In this document: positions 1 through 6,317 of the stretch, piece after piece | Position numbering within the stretch: position 1 is the stretch's first letter | How the letters are laid out: every line of letters starts with the position of its first letter | NCBI GenBank assembly: GCA_028293465.1 | Contig: JAQGOT010000733.1 | Coordinates: 1-9,796 of the forward strand | Reading direction: 5' to 3' | DNA from: Pedosphaera sp. | GTDB lineage: Bacteria; Verrucomicrobiota; Verrucomicrobiia; Limisphaerales; Pedosphaeraceae | Length of the DNA stretch: 9,796 bases | Notes under the pieces: model-generated | The model's input: only the letters and a program-made list of their open reading frames with translations | Told to the model about the DNA's origin: nothing | Database searches by the model: none | Program-made: the position numbers and the translations under genes

Positions 1-127
1 CAACGGCTTTTGCATGGAGCCACAACACTTTCCCAATTCGCCCAACACGCCGAGCTTCCCGTCCGTGGTGTTGAAGCCCGGACAGGTTTACAAGAACACG
101 ATCATTTACCGCTTCTCGACGAAATAG
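1..127 (+). CDS. galM: Aldose 1-epimerase (mutarotase), C-terminal end only
   Basis: Only the last 41 codons are in the window (frame begins at base 2, stop TAG at 125-127); the start lies off the left edge. The visible tail contains MEPQHFPNSPNTPSFPS followed by VVLKPGQVYKNTIIYRF. This matches the C-terminal signature of the GalM family, where a Glu in the (L/M)E-x-QHFPDSPN segment sits in the active site. GalM interconverts alpha and beta anomers of aldoses such as glucose or galactose. It is not the small RhaM/YiiL-type rhamnose mutarotase, which is a different fold. The gene converges on the rhamnose operon with only 13 bp between the two stop codons and no terminator hairpin visible there. 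Being next to a sugar-uptake operon is consistent with a role in sugar metabolism, but it is transcribed separately. Confidence 0.85.
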   Translation, partial: NGFCMEPQHFPNSPNTPSFPSVVLKPGQVYKNTIIYRFSTK

Positions 128-140
128 CCCGTTGAGGCGG

Positions 141-1154
141 TCAAAAGTTGAACTGGTCGATATTGTCTTTATTGAAGATGAACGGCTTGCCGAGCAGGAC
201 ATTGTCGCCTTTGATGTCCATCTGACCGAGGCGGCCGGACTTGAAGGTGTTGGCGCCGGGTTTGAGATCACCTTTCGCCAACGCCGCGGTGGCTTGGACG
301 GTCAGGTAACCGAGGTCCACAGTTTTCCAGAGAATGACGCTCTGGGTGACACCGTCCTTGACGTAACGGCGGTTCTCGCCCGGCAGGCCCAATCCGATAA
401 CCTTGACCGTGCCCGCCTTGCCCGCTTGCTTGACCGCTTCAGCCGCACCGGGGACGGCGGGTGAGCAGATGGCCATCACCAGTTTCAGATTCGGATACGC
501 GCTGAGCAGGGTGGTGGTTTCGCTCTGGGCCTTGTCCTTCAAGTCATCGCACGGGCGCACGACCATAAGCTTCATCTTGGGATATTTTTCAGCGAGGCGG
601 GCTTCGATATTCTTGCGCCACTCGTTCATATTGGCGGCGGTGAGCGAGGCCGTGATGATGACAAACTCACCTTCCCCGCCCGTGAGTCGCGCGGCTTCGT
701 CCATGAGGGTGTAACCGATACCCTCCGGCGTGGCCTGATTCACGAAAAACTCGCGGGCGTCGGGCGCAGCGTCGGAATCATAGGTCAACACCTTGATGCC
801 TTTTTGCTTTGCCTTGCGCAACGCGGTGGAAATGCCTTCCTTGTTTTCGCAGGCGACCGCGATGCCATCCACACCGAGGGCGATCCAGTTCTCGACGATT
901 TCATTTTGCTTGGCGGGATCGGGTTCGGTGGGGCCGTCGAAAAGCAATTCCAGTCCGAGTTCCTTGGCGGCTTCGTCAGCGCCTTGCTTGCAGGAAATGA
1001 AATAGGCGTTGCCTTTGCTCTTGGGCATGAGGGCGATCGTGAGTTTTTTGCCGGCGCTTTGATCCGCGGACCCGGACGGGGTGTTGGCGGATTTGCTGCA
1101 ACCGGTCGCGAGGACGAGGCCGACGAGGGCGAGGAATGAAACTAGTTTTTGCAT
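141..1154 (-). CDS. rhaS: Sugar ABC transporter substrate-binding protein, RhaS/LsrB type (probable L-rhamnose)
   Basis: A 337-residue periplasmic binding protein of the Peripla_BP_4 (ribose/LsrB-like) class. Residues 1-18 are a short hydrophobic signal ending LVLATG before Cys19, so it is probably a lipoprotein although the lipobox is imperfect; a Ser/Ala/Gly-rich linker follows to about residue 36. The mature part begins KLTIALMPKSKGNAYF, and the C-terminus FIFNKDNIDQFNF closely resembles the end of LsrB. It should capture the sugar and deliver it to the two permeases encoded just upstream. It is the last gene of the operon, 94 bp after the second permease, with no strong ribosome binding site before the ATG. 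Rhamnose is inferred from the neighbouring rhamnose isomerase gene; AI-2 is the main alternative ligand for this family. The name follows the Rhizobium transporter and is unrelated to the E. coli regulator RhaS. Confidence 0.85.
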   Translation of the reverse strand: MQKLVSFLALVGLVLATGCSKSANTPSGSADQSAGKKLTIALMPKSKGNAYFISCKQGADEAAKELGLELLFDGPTEPDPAKQNEIVENWIALGVDGIAVACENKEGISTALRKAKQKGIKVLTYDSDAAPDAREFFVNQATPEGIGYTLMDEAARLTGGEGEFVIITASLTAANMNEWRKNIEARLAEKYPKMKLMVVRPCDDLKDKAQSETTTLLSAYPNLKLVMAICSPAVPGAAEAVKQAGKAGTVKVIGLGLPGENRRYVKDGVTQSVILWKTVDLGYLTVQATAALAKGDLKPGANTFKSGRLGQMDIKGDNVLLGKPFIFNKDNIDQFNF

Positions 1155-1248
1155 AGGCTTAATGAATTATCATTTGCAGGTTCAGCGAAAGTTTCCAAAA
1201 CAAATCAACGGCTGGTCGTGATGGATGAACGGGTGAGGCCATGTGAGT

Positions 1249-2277
1249 TCAGGGCGTGGTTTGGTGAGCGATGGGGGCCACATTCGCCGCTGATTTGCGC
1301 GCGCGGAGTCCCGAGAGCAACTTTGGCAGGACGGAACTGGATAGCGCGAGCAGCAGGAGGCCGCCGGTCAACATGCCCGCGACTTCGCGGGGTTGGCGGG
1401 CGTGGACGAGGCCGTTGCTCAACACCGCGATCGCCGCCACCCCGAGGAGCGTGCCGTGGACAGAACCGATGCCGCCGAAAATGCTGGTGCCGCCCAGCAC
1501 GACGGCGGTGATGGCGAAGAGTTCGTAACCGGTGCCGGCGTCGGCTTTTGCCTGGCCGAGCCGCGCGGTGTAAATGATGGCGGCCAGCGCAGCCACGATT
1601 CCCGCAAGCACATAGACGAGCGAAATGCGTCGCTCGACGGGAATGCCCGCGTAACGCGCTCCCTCGGGCGTGAAGCCGATGGCACGGAACGAGCGTCCGA
1701 AGGTTGTGCGATGGACGAGGAGCCAGACCGCGATGGCGACGACGATAAACACAGGCGCTTGCGCGGGGATGCCGAGCCAGCGTTCCTGGCCGAGGAATAG
1801 AAATGAGGCGGGGAAGTTGGTGAAGGTATCGGCGCCGTGCGTGATGGCTTCGGCGAGTCCGCGGAAAAGCGAGTAGGTGCCGAGCGTGACAATCAGGGGC
1901 GGCAGGCGAAGCCAGGTGATGAGCGTGGCGTTCAAGCCTCCGGCGAGCGCGCCAAAGCCCAGGGTGCAGAGACCCGCAACCATGAGCGACATTCCCGCGT
2001 CACGCCATAATTTGCCGAAGAGGATTGCGCACAAACCGAGCAGCGAGCCGACCGAGAGATCAATGCCGCCGGTGAGAATGATGGGCGTCATCACCAACGC
2101 GAGCAGGCCAATCTCGACGGTGTGGCGGACGATATCGAAGGTGTTGTCGAGTGAGCCGAAGTGGCGGCCCACGGAATTGAAATAAAGCCACTCCATTACA
2201 AGAACGAGCAGGAGCACGGTTTCGTGGCGGAACAGGAGGGCTTTCCAACCGGTGGCTTTGTGGTGCGGTGTGGACAT
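1249..2277 (-). CDS. rhaQ: Sugar ABC transporter permease (CUT2 family), second subunit
   Basis: A 342-residue inner-membrane permease of the BPD_transp_2 (ribose/rhamnose CUT2) family. The frame stays open far upstream through the preceding gene, but the real start is the ATG at 2277 (MSTPHHKATG): it lies 2 bp after the stop of the first permease (TAACCATG) and homology begins there. Visible family motifs are TGGIDLSVGS at residues 69-78, LRLPPLIVTLGT at 124-135, an EAA-like cytoplasmic loop GFTPEGARYAGIP at 201-213, and GTGYELFAITAVVLGGTSIF near 248-267. Several hydrophobic segments (about 20-32, 55-70, 97-113, 173-188, 218-237, 272-290, 300-318) fit the usual multi-pass topology. The nearest GGAG lies 15 nt before the start, so translation probably depends on re-initiation after the upstream stop. 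It pairs with the first permease to form the channel. Confidence 0.9.
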   Translation of the reverse strand: MSTPHHKATGWKALLFRHETVLLLVLVMEWLYFNSVGRHFGSLDNTFDIVRHTVEIGLLALVMTPIILTGGIDLSVGSLLGLCAILFGKLWRDAGMSLMVAGLCTLGFGALAGGLNATLITWLRLPPLIVTLGTYSLFRGLAEAITHGADTFTNFPASFLFLGQERWLGIPAQAPVFIVVAIAVWLLVHRTTFGRSFRAIGFTPEGARYAGIPVERRISLVYVLAGIVAALAAIIYTARLGQAKADAGTGYELFAITAVVLGGTSIFGGIGSVHGTLLGVAAIAVLSNGLVHARQPREVAGMLTGGLLLLALSSSVLPKLLSGLRARKSAANVAPIAHQTTP

Positions 2278-2279
2278 GG

Positions 2280-3212
2280 TTAACGCTTTTCGCTCCGGGT
2301 GCGCAGGCCGTCCGCCACGACGGCTAGCAGGATGATTGCGCCTTGAATGGCTTTTTCCCAATACGCTTCGATGTGCAAATGAGTGAGCGCGGGGCTGATG
2401 CAGGCGAGCAACAGCAGGCCGGCGAAAACGCCCCAGAGCGTGCCGCGTCCGCCGGAGATGGCCACGCCGCCGACCACCACGGCGGCGATGGTCTTGAGTT
2501 CGAGGCCGGTGCCGGATTTGGGGTCCACTTGGGGCGATTGGGCGATGTTCATCATGGCGGCGAAACCGGTGAACGCGCCGATCAACACGAACGTTGAAAA
2601 GGTAACCAATTGCGGGCGGATGCCGGCCAGACGCGCCGCTTCGGCGTCGGAGCCGACGGCATGGACGAATCGCCCGGCGGAGAGATGCTTCATGGCGAGG
2701 GCCATCAGCACGAGCACGACCAGAGCGGTGATGATGAGCGCGCGTTGGCCGTTGGCCTGGCTGAGGCCGAGCCATTGGACGCCATCGGGCAGGTTCACGA
2801 ATTCGCCCTGGCGCAACCAGCGCAAGCCTTCGCGCCACGTCACCATGGTGGCAAGTGTGACCACAATTGAGGGCAGGCGGAGACCGGCGACGAGGGTGCC
2901 ATTGATGGCGCCCATCAACGCGCCGATGGCGATGGAAGCGGGCAGCACAAGGAACGGCGGCCATTTCAGGGCGGCGAGGAGTCCGGCGCAGACGCTGCAG
3001 ACGGCGAATTGCGAGCCGACGGAGATGTCGATCTGCCGGGAGATGATCACGAGCGCCATGCCGCAGGCGACAACGAGCGTCGGGGCCTCGCGGGTCAGGA
3101 GGGAAAGGAGCGGTTGCGCTTGATAAAACGCGGGCGCGGCGACGGCGAGGAACAGCAACAGGATGCCCAGGGCGGCAGCGACGGAGAGTTCGCGAAAATG
3201 GCGTTTCAACAT
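2280..3212 (-). CDS. rhaP: Sugar ABC transporter permease (CUT2 family), first subunit
   Basis: A 310-residue inner-membrane permease of the same CUT2 family as its neighbour. The start is taken at 3212 (MLKRHFRELS) because a perfect GGAGG lies 5 nt upstream, 13 bp after the ATPase stop. A longer frame to 3275 would overlap the ATPase gene by 50 bp and add 21 charged residues. Motifs are RQIDISVGS at residues 59-67 (equivalent to GGIDLSVGS in the partner), LRLPSIVVTLATM at 111-123, the EAA-like loop GSDAEAARLAGI at 187-198, and the segment GTGLELKTIAAVVVGGVAIS at 234-253. Hydrophobic segments near 10-30, 44-58, 68-82, 86-104, 157-173, 204-221, 258-273 and 288-302 fit a multi-pass membrane protein. 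The first Gly pair of the family motif is replaced by RQ, a modest departure. Confidence 0.9.
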   Translation of the reverse strand: MLKRHFRELSVAAALGILLLFLAVAAPAFYQAQPLLSLLTREAPTLVVACGMALVIISRQIDISVGSQFAVCSVCAGLLAALKWPPFLVLPASIAIGALMGAINGTLVAGLRLPSIVVTLATMVTWREGLRWLRQGEFVNLPDGVQWLGLSQANGQRALIITALVVLVLMALAMKHLSAGRFVHAVGSDAEAARLAGIRPQLVTFSTFVLIGAFTGFAAMMNIAQSPQVDPKSGTGLELKTIAAVVVGGVAISGGRGTLWGVFAGLLLLACISPALTHLHIEAYWEKAIQGAIILLAVVADGLRTRSEKR

Positions 3213-3217
3213 GAGCG

Positions 3218-3222
3218 CCTCC
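3218..3222 (-). promoter_or_regulatory. Ribosome binding site of the first permease gene
   Basis: On the minus strand the bases read GGAGG, 5 nt before the ATG at 3212, inside the 13 bp gap after the ATPase stop. This is the strongest Shine-Dalgarno match at any start in the operon. It decides the start at 3212 over the upstream in-frame candidate at 3275. Confidence 0.75.
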
Positions 3223-3225
3223 GGA

Positions 3226-4731
3226 TCATGCCGCCACTCCTTTTTCAGCCTGGCCGAGCGCCGCAGCCATGACATCGTGGGCGAGGGAGCCGCCGGGGAG
3301 CAGGGCGGTGATGGTGCCGCCGCGCATGACGGCGATGCGGTCGCTCATGCCGAGCACCTCGGGGAGATCGCTGGAAATCATCAGGACCGCGAGGCCTTCC
3401 TTGGCGAGGTGGCGGATGATCTTGTGGATTTCGCTTTTTGCGCCGACGTCCACGCCCTGCGTTGGTTCGTCGAGGATGAGCAATTTTGGTTTGGTGGCGA
3501 GCCAGCGGGCGAGTGCGATTTTTTGCTGGTTGCCGCCGCTGAGCGCACCGCCCGGAGCCTCGGGGCCGTAGGCTTTGATGTCGAGGTCGCGGATGTAATC
3601 GAGGGCGAGTTGGCGTTCCGCGCCGAGGCGGAGCCAAGCGCCGGGAAAAAGGCGCTGATGAATGGCCAGCGTGATGTTCGCCGCGATGGGCATTTCGAGA
3701 ATCACGCCGTGGCGACGGCGATCCTCGGGAACATAGGCGATGCCGTGGGCCACCGCTTCGGGCGGCGAGTTGATGGTGAGGCGCTGGCCGTTGAGGAGGA
3801 GCTCGCCTTCGTCGGCAGGCGTCAGTCCGAAGAGGATGCGGGCCAACTCGGTGCGGCCCGCGCCGACGAGTCCGGCCAGACCGACGATTTCACCGGCACG
3901 GACGTTGAGGGTGACGTTGCGAACGCCGCTGGCGGCACAGCCGAGGTTCTTTAAGGAAAGAACGACTTCGCGGGGCGCGGCATCGCCGGGCGGATAGAGT
4001 TGGGAGACTTCACGGCCGACCATCAACTTGATGAGCGAGGCTTCGTTCATGTCATCGACCTTATTGGTGCCGACGCTTTCGCCGTCGCGGAGAACGGTGA
4101 CGCGGTCGGCGAGGGCGAAGATCTCCTCGAGGCGATGGGAAATATAGATGACGCCGACGCCGCTGGCGCGGAGATCGCGGACGACGCTGAAAAGCAGGTG
4201 TTGCTCCTTTTGCGTGAGCGAGGCGGTGGGTTCGTCCATGATGACGATCCGGGCACCCGCGCCCAAGGCGCAGGCGATTTCGACGAGTTGCTGCTCGGGC
4301 ATCGAGAGGCGGCGGACCTCGGTGTCGGCGTCGATGGCAGCGCCGATGCGCAGCAGGAGCTTTTGGGCGCGGGCGCGGCGCTCGGGCCAATTCACGCGAC
4401 GGCCAACGGTGGCGGGTTCGAGGCGGAGCGCGATGTTCTCGGCGACCGTGAGAGCGGGGAATAGGGCGGGTTGCTGGTAAATGCAGGAGATGCCAAGCTC
4501 ATGCGCCGAGGCCGGGGTGAGATGCGCGACCTGGCAGCCGCCGATTTCGATGGTGCCGCCGTCGGGTTGGTGGGCGCCGGTGACGACCTTGATGAGGGTG
4601 GATTTGCCCGCGCCGTTTTCGCCGAGCAAGGCGTGGACCTCGCCGGGGCGCAAATCAAACGAGACCCCTTTCAGCGCGCGCACCGCGCCGAAGGACTTGG
4701 TCACCGCTGATAATTGGAGCAGAGCTTTCAA
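3226..4731 (-). CDS. rhaT: Sugar ABC transporter ATP-binding protein with two ATPase domains
   Basis: A 501-residue cytoplasmic ATPase that powers sugar uptake; two fused nucleotide-binding domains are typical of CUT2 transporters. Domain 1 has Walker A GENGAGKST (37-45), a relaxed signature LSMPEQQLVEIA (142-153), Walker B with DEPTA (166-170) and the switch His199. Domain 2 has a degenerate Walker A GLVGAGRTE (287-295) with Arg293 in place of the catalytic Lys, a full signature LSGGNQQK (397-404) and Walker B LLILDEPTQGVDVG (417-430). A degenerate second site is normal in this family. The start codon is TTG at 4731: no ATG lies at the conserved N-terminus, and the next residues LLQLSAVTKSFGAVRALKGV match the usual family start. 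It begins 22 bp after rhaA. The name follows the Rhizobium RhaSTPQ transporter, not the E. coli proton symporter RhaT. Confidence 0.92.
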   Translation of the reverse strand: MKALLQLSAVTKSFGAVRALKGVSFDLRPGEVHALLGENGAGKSTLIKVVTGAHQPDGGTIEIGGCQVAHLTPASAHELGISCIYQQPALFPALTVAENIALRLEPATVGRRVNWPERRARAQKLLLRIGAAIDADTEVRRLSMPEQQLVEIACALGAGARIVIMDEPTASLTQKEQHLLFSVVRDLRASGVGVIYISHRLEEIFALADRVTVLRDGESVGTNKVDDMNEASLIKLMVGREVSQLYPPGDAAPREVVLSLKNLGCAASGVRNVTLNVRAGEIVGLAGLVGAGRTELARILFGLTPADEGELLLNGQRLTINSPPEAVAHGIAYVPEDRRRHGVILEMPIAANITLAIHQRLFPGAWLRLGAERQLALDYIRDLDIKAYGPEAPGGALSGGNQQKIALARWLATKPKLLILDEPTQGVDVGAKSEIHKIIRHLAKEGLAVLMISSDLPEVLGMSDRIAVMRGGTITALLPGGSLAHDVMAAALGQAEKGVAA

Positions 4732-4753
4732 TCCACTGATTCCAGTCGCGCGC

Positions 4754-6022
4754 CTAACGTTTCATCAAAACATCCCGCTCATAATTTTTTGTTTCACCCA
4801 GCCAGGCCTCGCCGACGGGCACGCCCGCTTTCAGGCAATAGAGATCCCACACCGCGCCGAAGGGCAGGGACTTGAGCTCTTCCAGCAGCGCGAGGCGGGA
4901 GGTGTAATCGCCGGCGTCCTCGAACTCGCGCAGGCGTTCGATCGGTTCCAGGAGCGCGAACAACAGGGCCTTGAGCACCGCCCGGGTGCCGATGACCCAG
5001 GCCGCTACGCGGTTGATGCTCGCGTCAAAGTAGTCGAGGCCGAGGTGGACGCGGTCCAGGTATTGGCCGCGCACCAGTTCCGCGGCGATGGCCTGCAGTT
5101 CATCGGTGAAGGTCACCACGTGATCGCTGTCCCAGCGCACCCCGCGGCTGACATGCAACAGGATTTCATCGAGCCAGGTTAACACGGAGGAAATCTTGTC
5201 GGAAACCATTTCGGTGGGGTGAAAATGGCCCGTGTCCAGGCAGACCAGCTTGCGATGCTCGAAGGCATACCCCAGATAAAATTCATGCGAACCCACGACG
5301 TAACTCTCCGAACCGATGCCGAACAGCTTGGCTTCGACGGCGTCGCGGTTGAACCGCGCGTCCAGCGGTTGGGCGAAAATGGCGTCGAGCGATTCGGCGA
5401 GGCGTTCGCGGGGAGCTTTGCGGTCCACCGGCGTGTCCTTGTAGCCGTCGGGAATCCATTGGTTGGTGACGCACGGGGTGCCGAGCGCTTCACCGAAGGC
5501 CGCACCGATCTTGCGGCAGCGGATGCCATGCTCAATCCAGAAGGCGCGGATCGCGGCGTCGCGGTGCGACAAGGTGAAACCGCTGGCGGCTTGGGAGTGG
5601 GAGAAAAACGTGGGATTGAAATCCAGGCCGAGCCCGTGGGCTTTGGCCCAGTCCATCCAGCCTTGGAAATGGGTCGGTTCCAGTTCGTTGCGGTCCACTT
5701 TGCGATTGTCGGTTTCGGCGTAGCAGGCGTGGAGATTCAGGCGATGACGGCCGGGGATCAGGGATAAGGCTTTCTCAAGGTCGGCGCGCAGTTCTTGCGG
5801 CGACCGCGCCCGGCCCGGGTAATTGCCGGTGACGGCCAGACCGCCGCCGAGTTCGCCGGTGTTGTTTTCAAAGCCGGTGACGTCATCGCCCTGCCAGCAT
5901 TGGAGCGAGATGGGAATGGTGGCCAAGCGTTTGAGGGCGAGGCCCACATCGACGCCCAGGCTCCCGTAGCGTTCCTGGGCCAGGGCGAAGGCCTGTTCGA
6001 GAGACTTCGGCGTGTTCGGCAT
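4754..6022 (-). CDS. rhaA: L-rhamnose isomerase
   Basis: A 422-residue cytoplasmic enzyme that converts L-rhamnose to L-rhamnulose, the first step of the phosphorylative rhamnose pathway. The match to E. coli RhaA (419 residues) is strong over the full length: CWQGDDVTGFEN at 42-53, TGNYPG at 65-70, LGLDFNPTFFSH at 131-142, LDTGHFHPTE at 262-271, HVSRGVRWDSDHVV at 290-303 and DASINRVAAWVIGTR at 333-347. Residues in the positions of the family metal ligands are present: Glu230, Asp263, His290, Asp298, Asp300 and Asp330. The ATG at 6022 gives a natural N-terminus, although no strong ribosome binding site precedes it. It is the first gene of the minus-strand operon, with the transporter genes downstream. 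The kinase and aldolase that would normally complete the pathway are not in the window. Confidence 0.97.
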   Translation of the reverse strand: MPNTPKSLEQAFALAQERYGSLGVDVGLALKRLATIPISLQCWQGDDVTGFENNTGELGGGLAVTGNYPGRARSPQELRADLEKALSLIPGRHRLNLHACYAETDNRKVDRNELEPTHFQGWMDWAKAHGLGLDFNPTFFSHSQAASGFTLSHRDAAIRAFWIEHGIRCRKIGAAFGEALGTPCVTNQWIPDGYKDTPVDRKAPRERLAESLDAIFAQPLDARFNRDAVEAKLFGIGSESYVVGSHEFYLGYAFEHRKLVCLDTGHFHPTEMVSDKISSVLTWLDEILLHVSRGVRWDSDHVVTFTDELQAIAAELVRGQYLDRVHLGLDYFDASINRVAAWVIGTRAVLKALLFALLEPIERLREFEDAGDYTSRLALLEELKSLPFGAVWDLYCLKAGVPVGEAWLGETKNYERDVLMKR

Positions 6023-6317
6023 AAATTACTGTGACGTCAAATGTTGAGATGGCGACCGGTGGCCAGTCAATTGGATTTGGAACAAGCTACCGGATGGGCG
6101 GGGTTTCGTCCTCCACTAAATCGCCAAAAAGCCGCACGATCTTGCCAGCGACTTTTTGGCTGCGTGTAACGAATCTGGAGGAGCGGATGACTGCGGGAGG
6201 CTGATCAGCGCGTCCGCCCGTTTCTTTCGTCGCCGATTCTTGTTTTTTGAGCAGAGCTTGGAAGAGCGCCCTGTTTTCCGGCTTGGTTGAGGTGATAAAC
6301 TGTGCTTTCCTGAATCC
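6023..6317. promoter_or_regulatory. Divergent intergenic control region between rhaA and the Asp-box protein gene
   Basis: About 295 bp between two divergent genes, so promoters for both should lie here. Open frames crossing it look like chance frames and read poorly as protein. Visible structure includes a perfect 9+9 bp inverted repeat (6123-6160), a 10 bp palindrome GCTGATCAGC (6200-6209) and an 8 bp palindrome TGACGTCA (6032-6039) just ahead of the rhaA start. I could not find a pair of good -35 and -10 boxes on either strand, so no promoter is placed. Confidence 0.5.
6123..6160. repeat. Perfect inverted repeat, candidate operator of the rhamnose operon
   Basis: GCCAAAAAG at 6123-6131 and its exact reverse complement CTTTTTGGC at 6152-6160 flank a 20 bp spacer. 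The site lies about 100-138 bp upstream of the rhaA start and about 160-195 bp from the divergent gene start. Half-sites about two helical turns apart resemble the layout of AraC-type activator sites such as those used by E. coli RhaS and RhaR, but the bases themselves match no site I know. A transcription terminator is unlikely: the loop is long and there is no following T tract placed to end either gene. Confidence 0.4.

Noticed and set aside
128..140. Terminator between the convergent galM and binding-protein genes
   Set aside because: Only 13 bp separate the stops and no hairpin with a T tract is present there.
287..295. Degenerate second Walker A in the ATPase (residues 287-295, Arg293 for Lys) as a sign of a broken gene; coordinates are residue numbers of the 3226-4731 product
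   Set aside because: This substitution is normal in the second domain of CUT2 sugar transporter ATPases; the frame is intact and the other motifs are complete.
1166..1171. GATAAT -10-like box on the minus strand just before the binding-protein gene
   Set aside because: No acceptable -35 box is found at 16-18 bp, and transcription would begin almost at the start codon. The gap is AT-rich, so the match is weak evidence.
2278..2964. Minus-strand frame open upstream of the second permease, giving a 571-residue protein
   Set aside because: The extra residues are Arg-, His- and Pro-rich and run antiphase through the first permease gene. The permease itself begins cleanly at the ATG at 2277.
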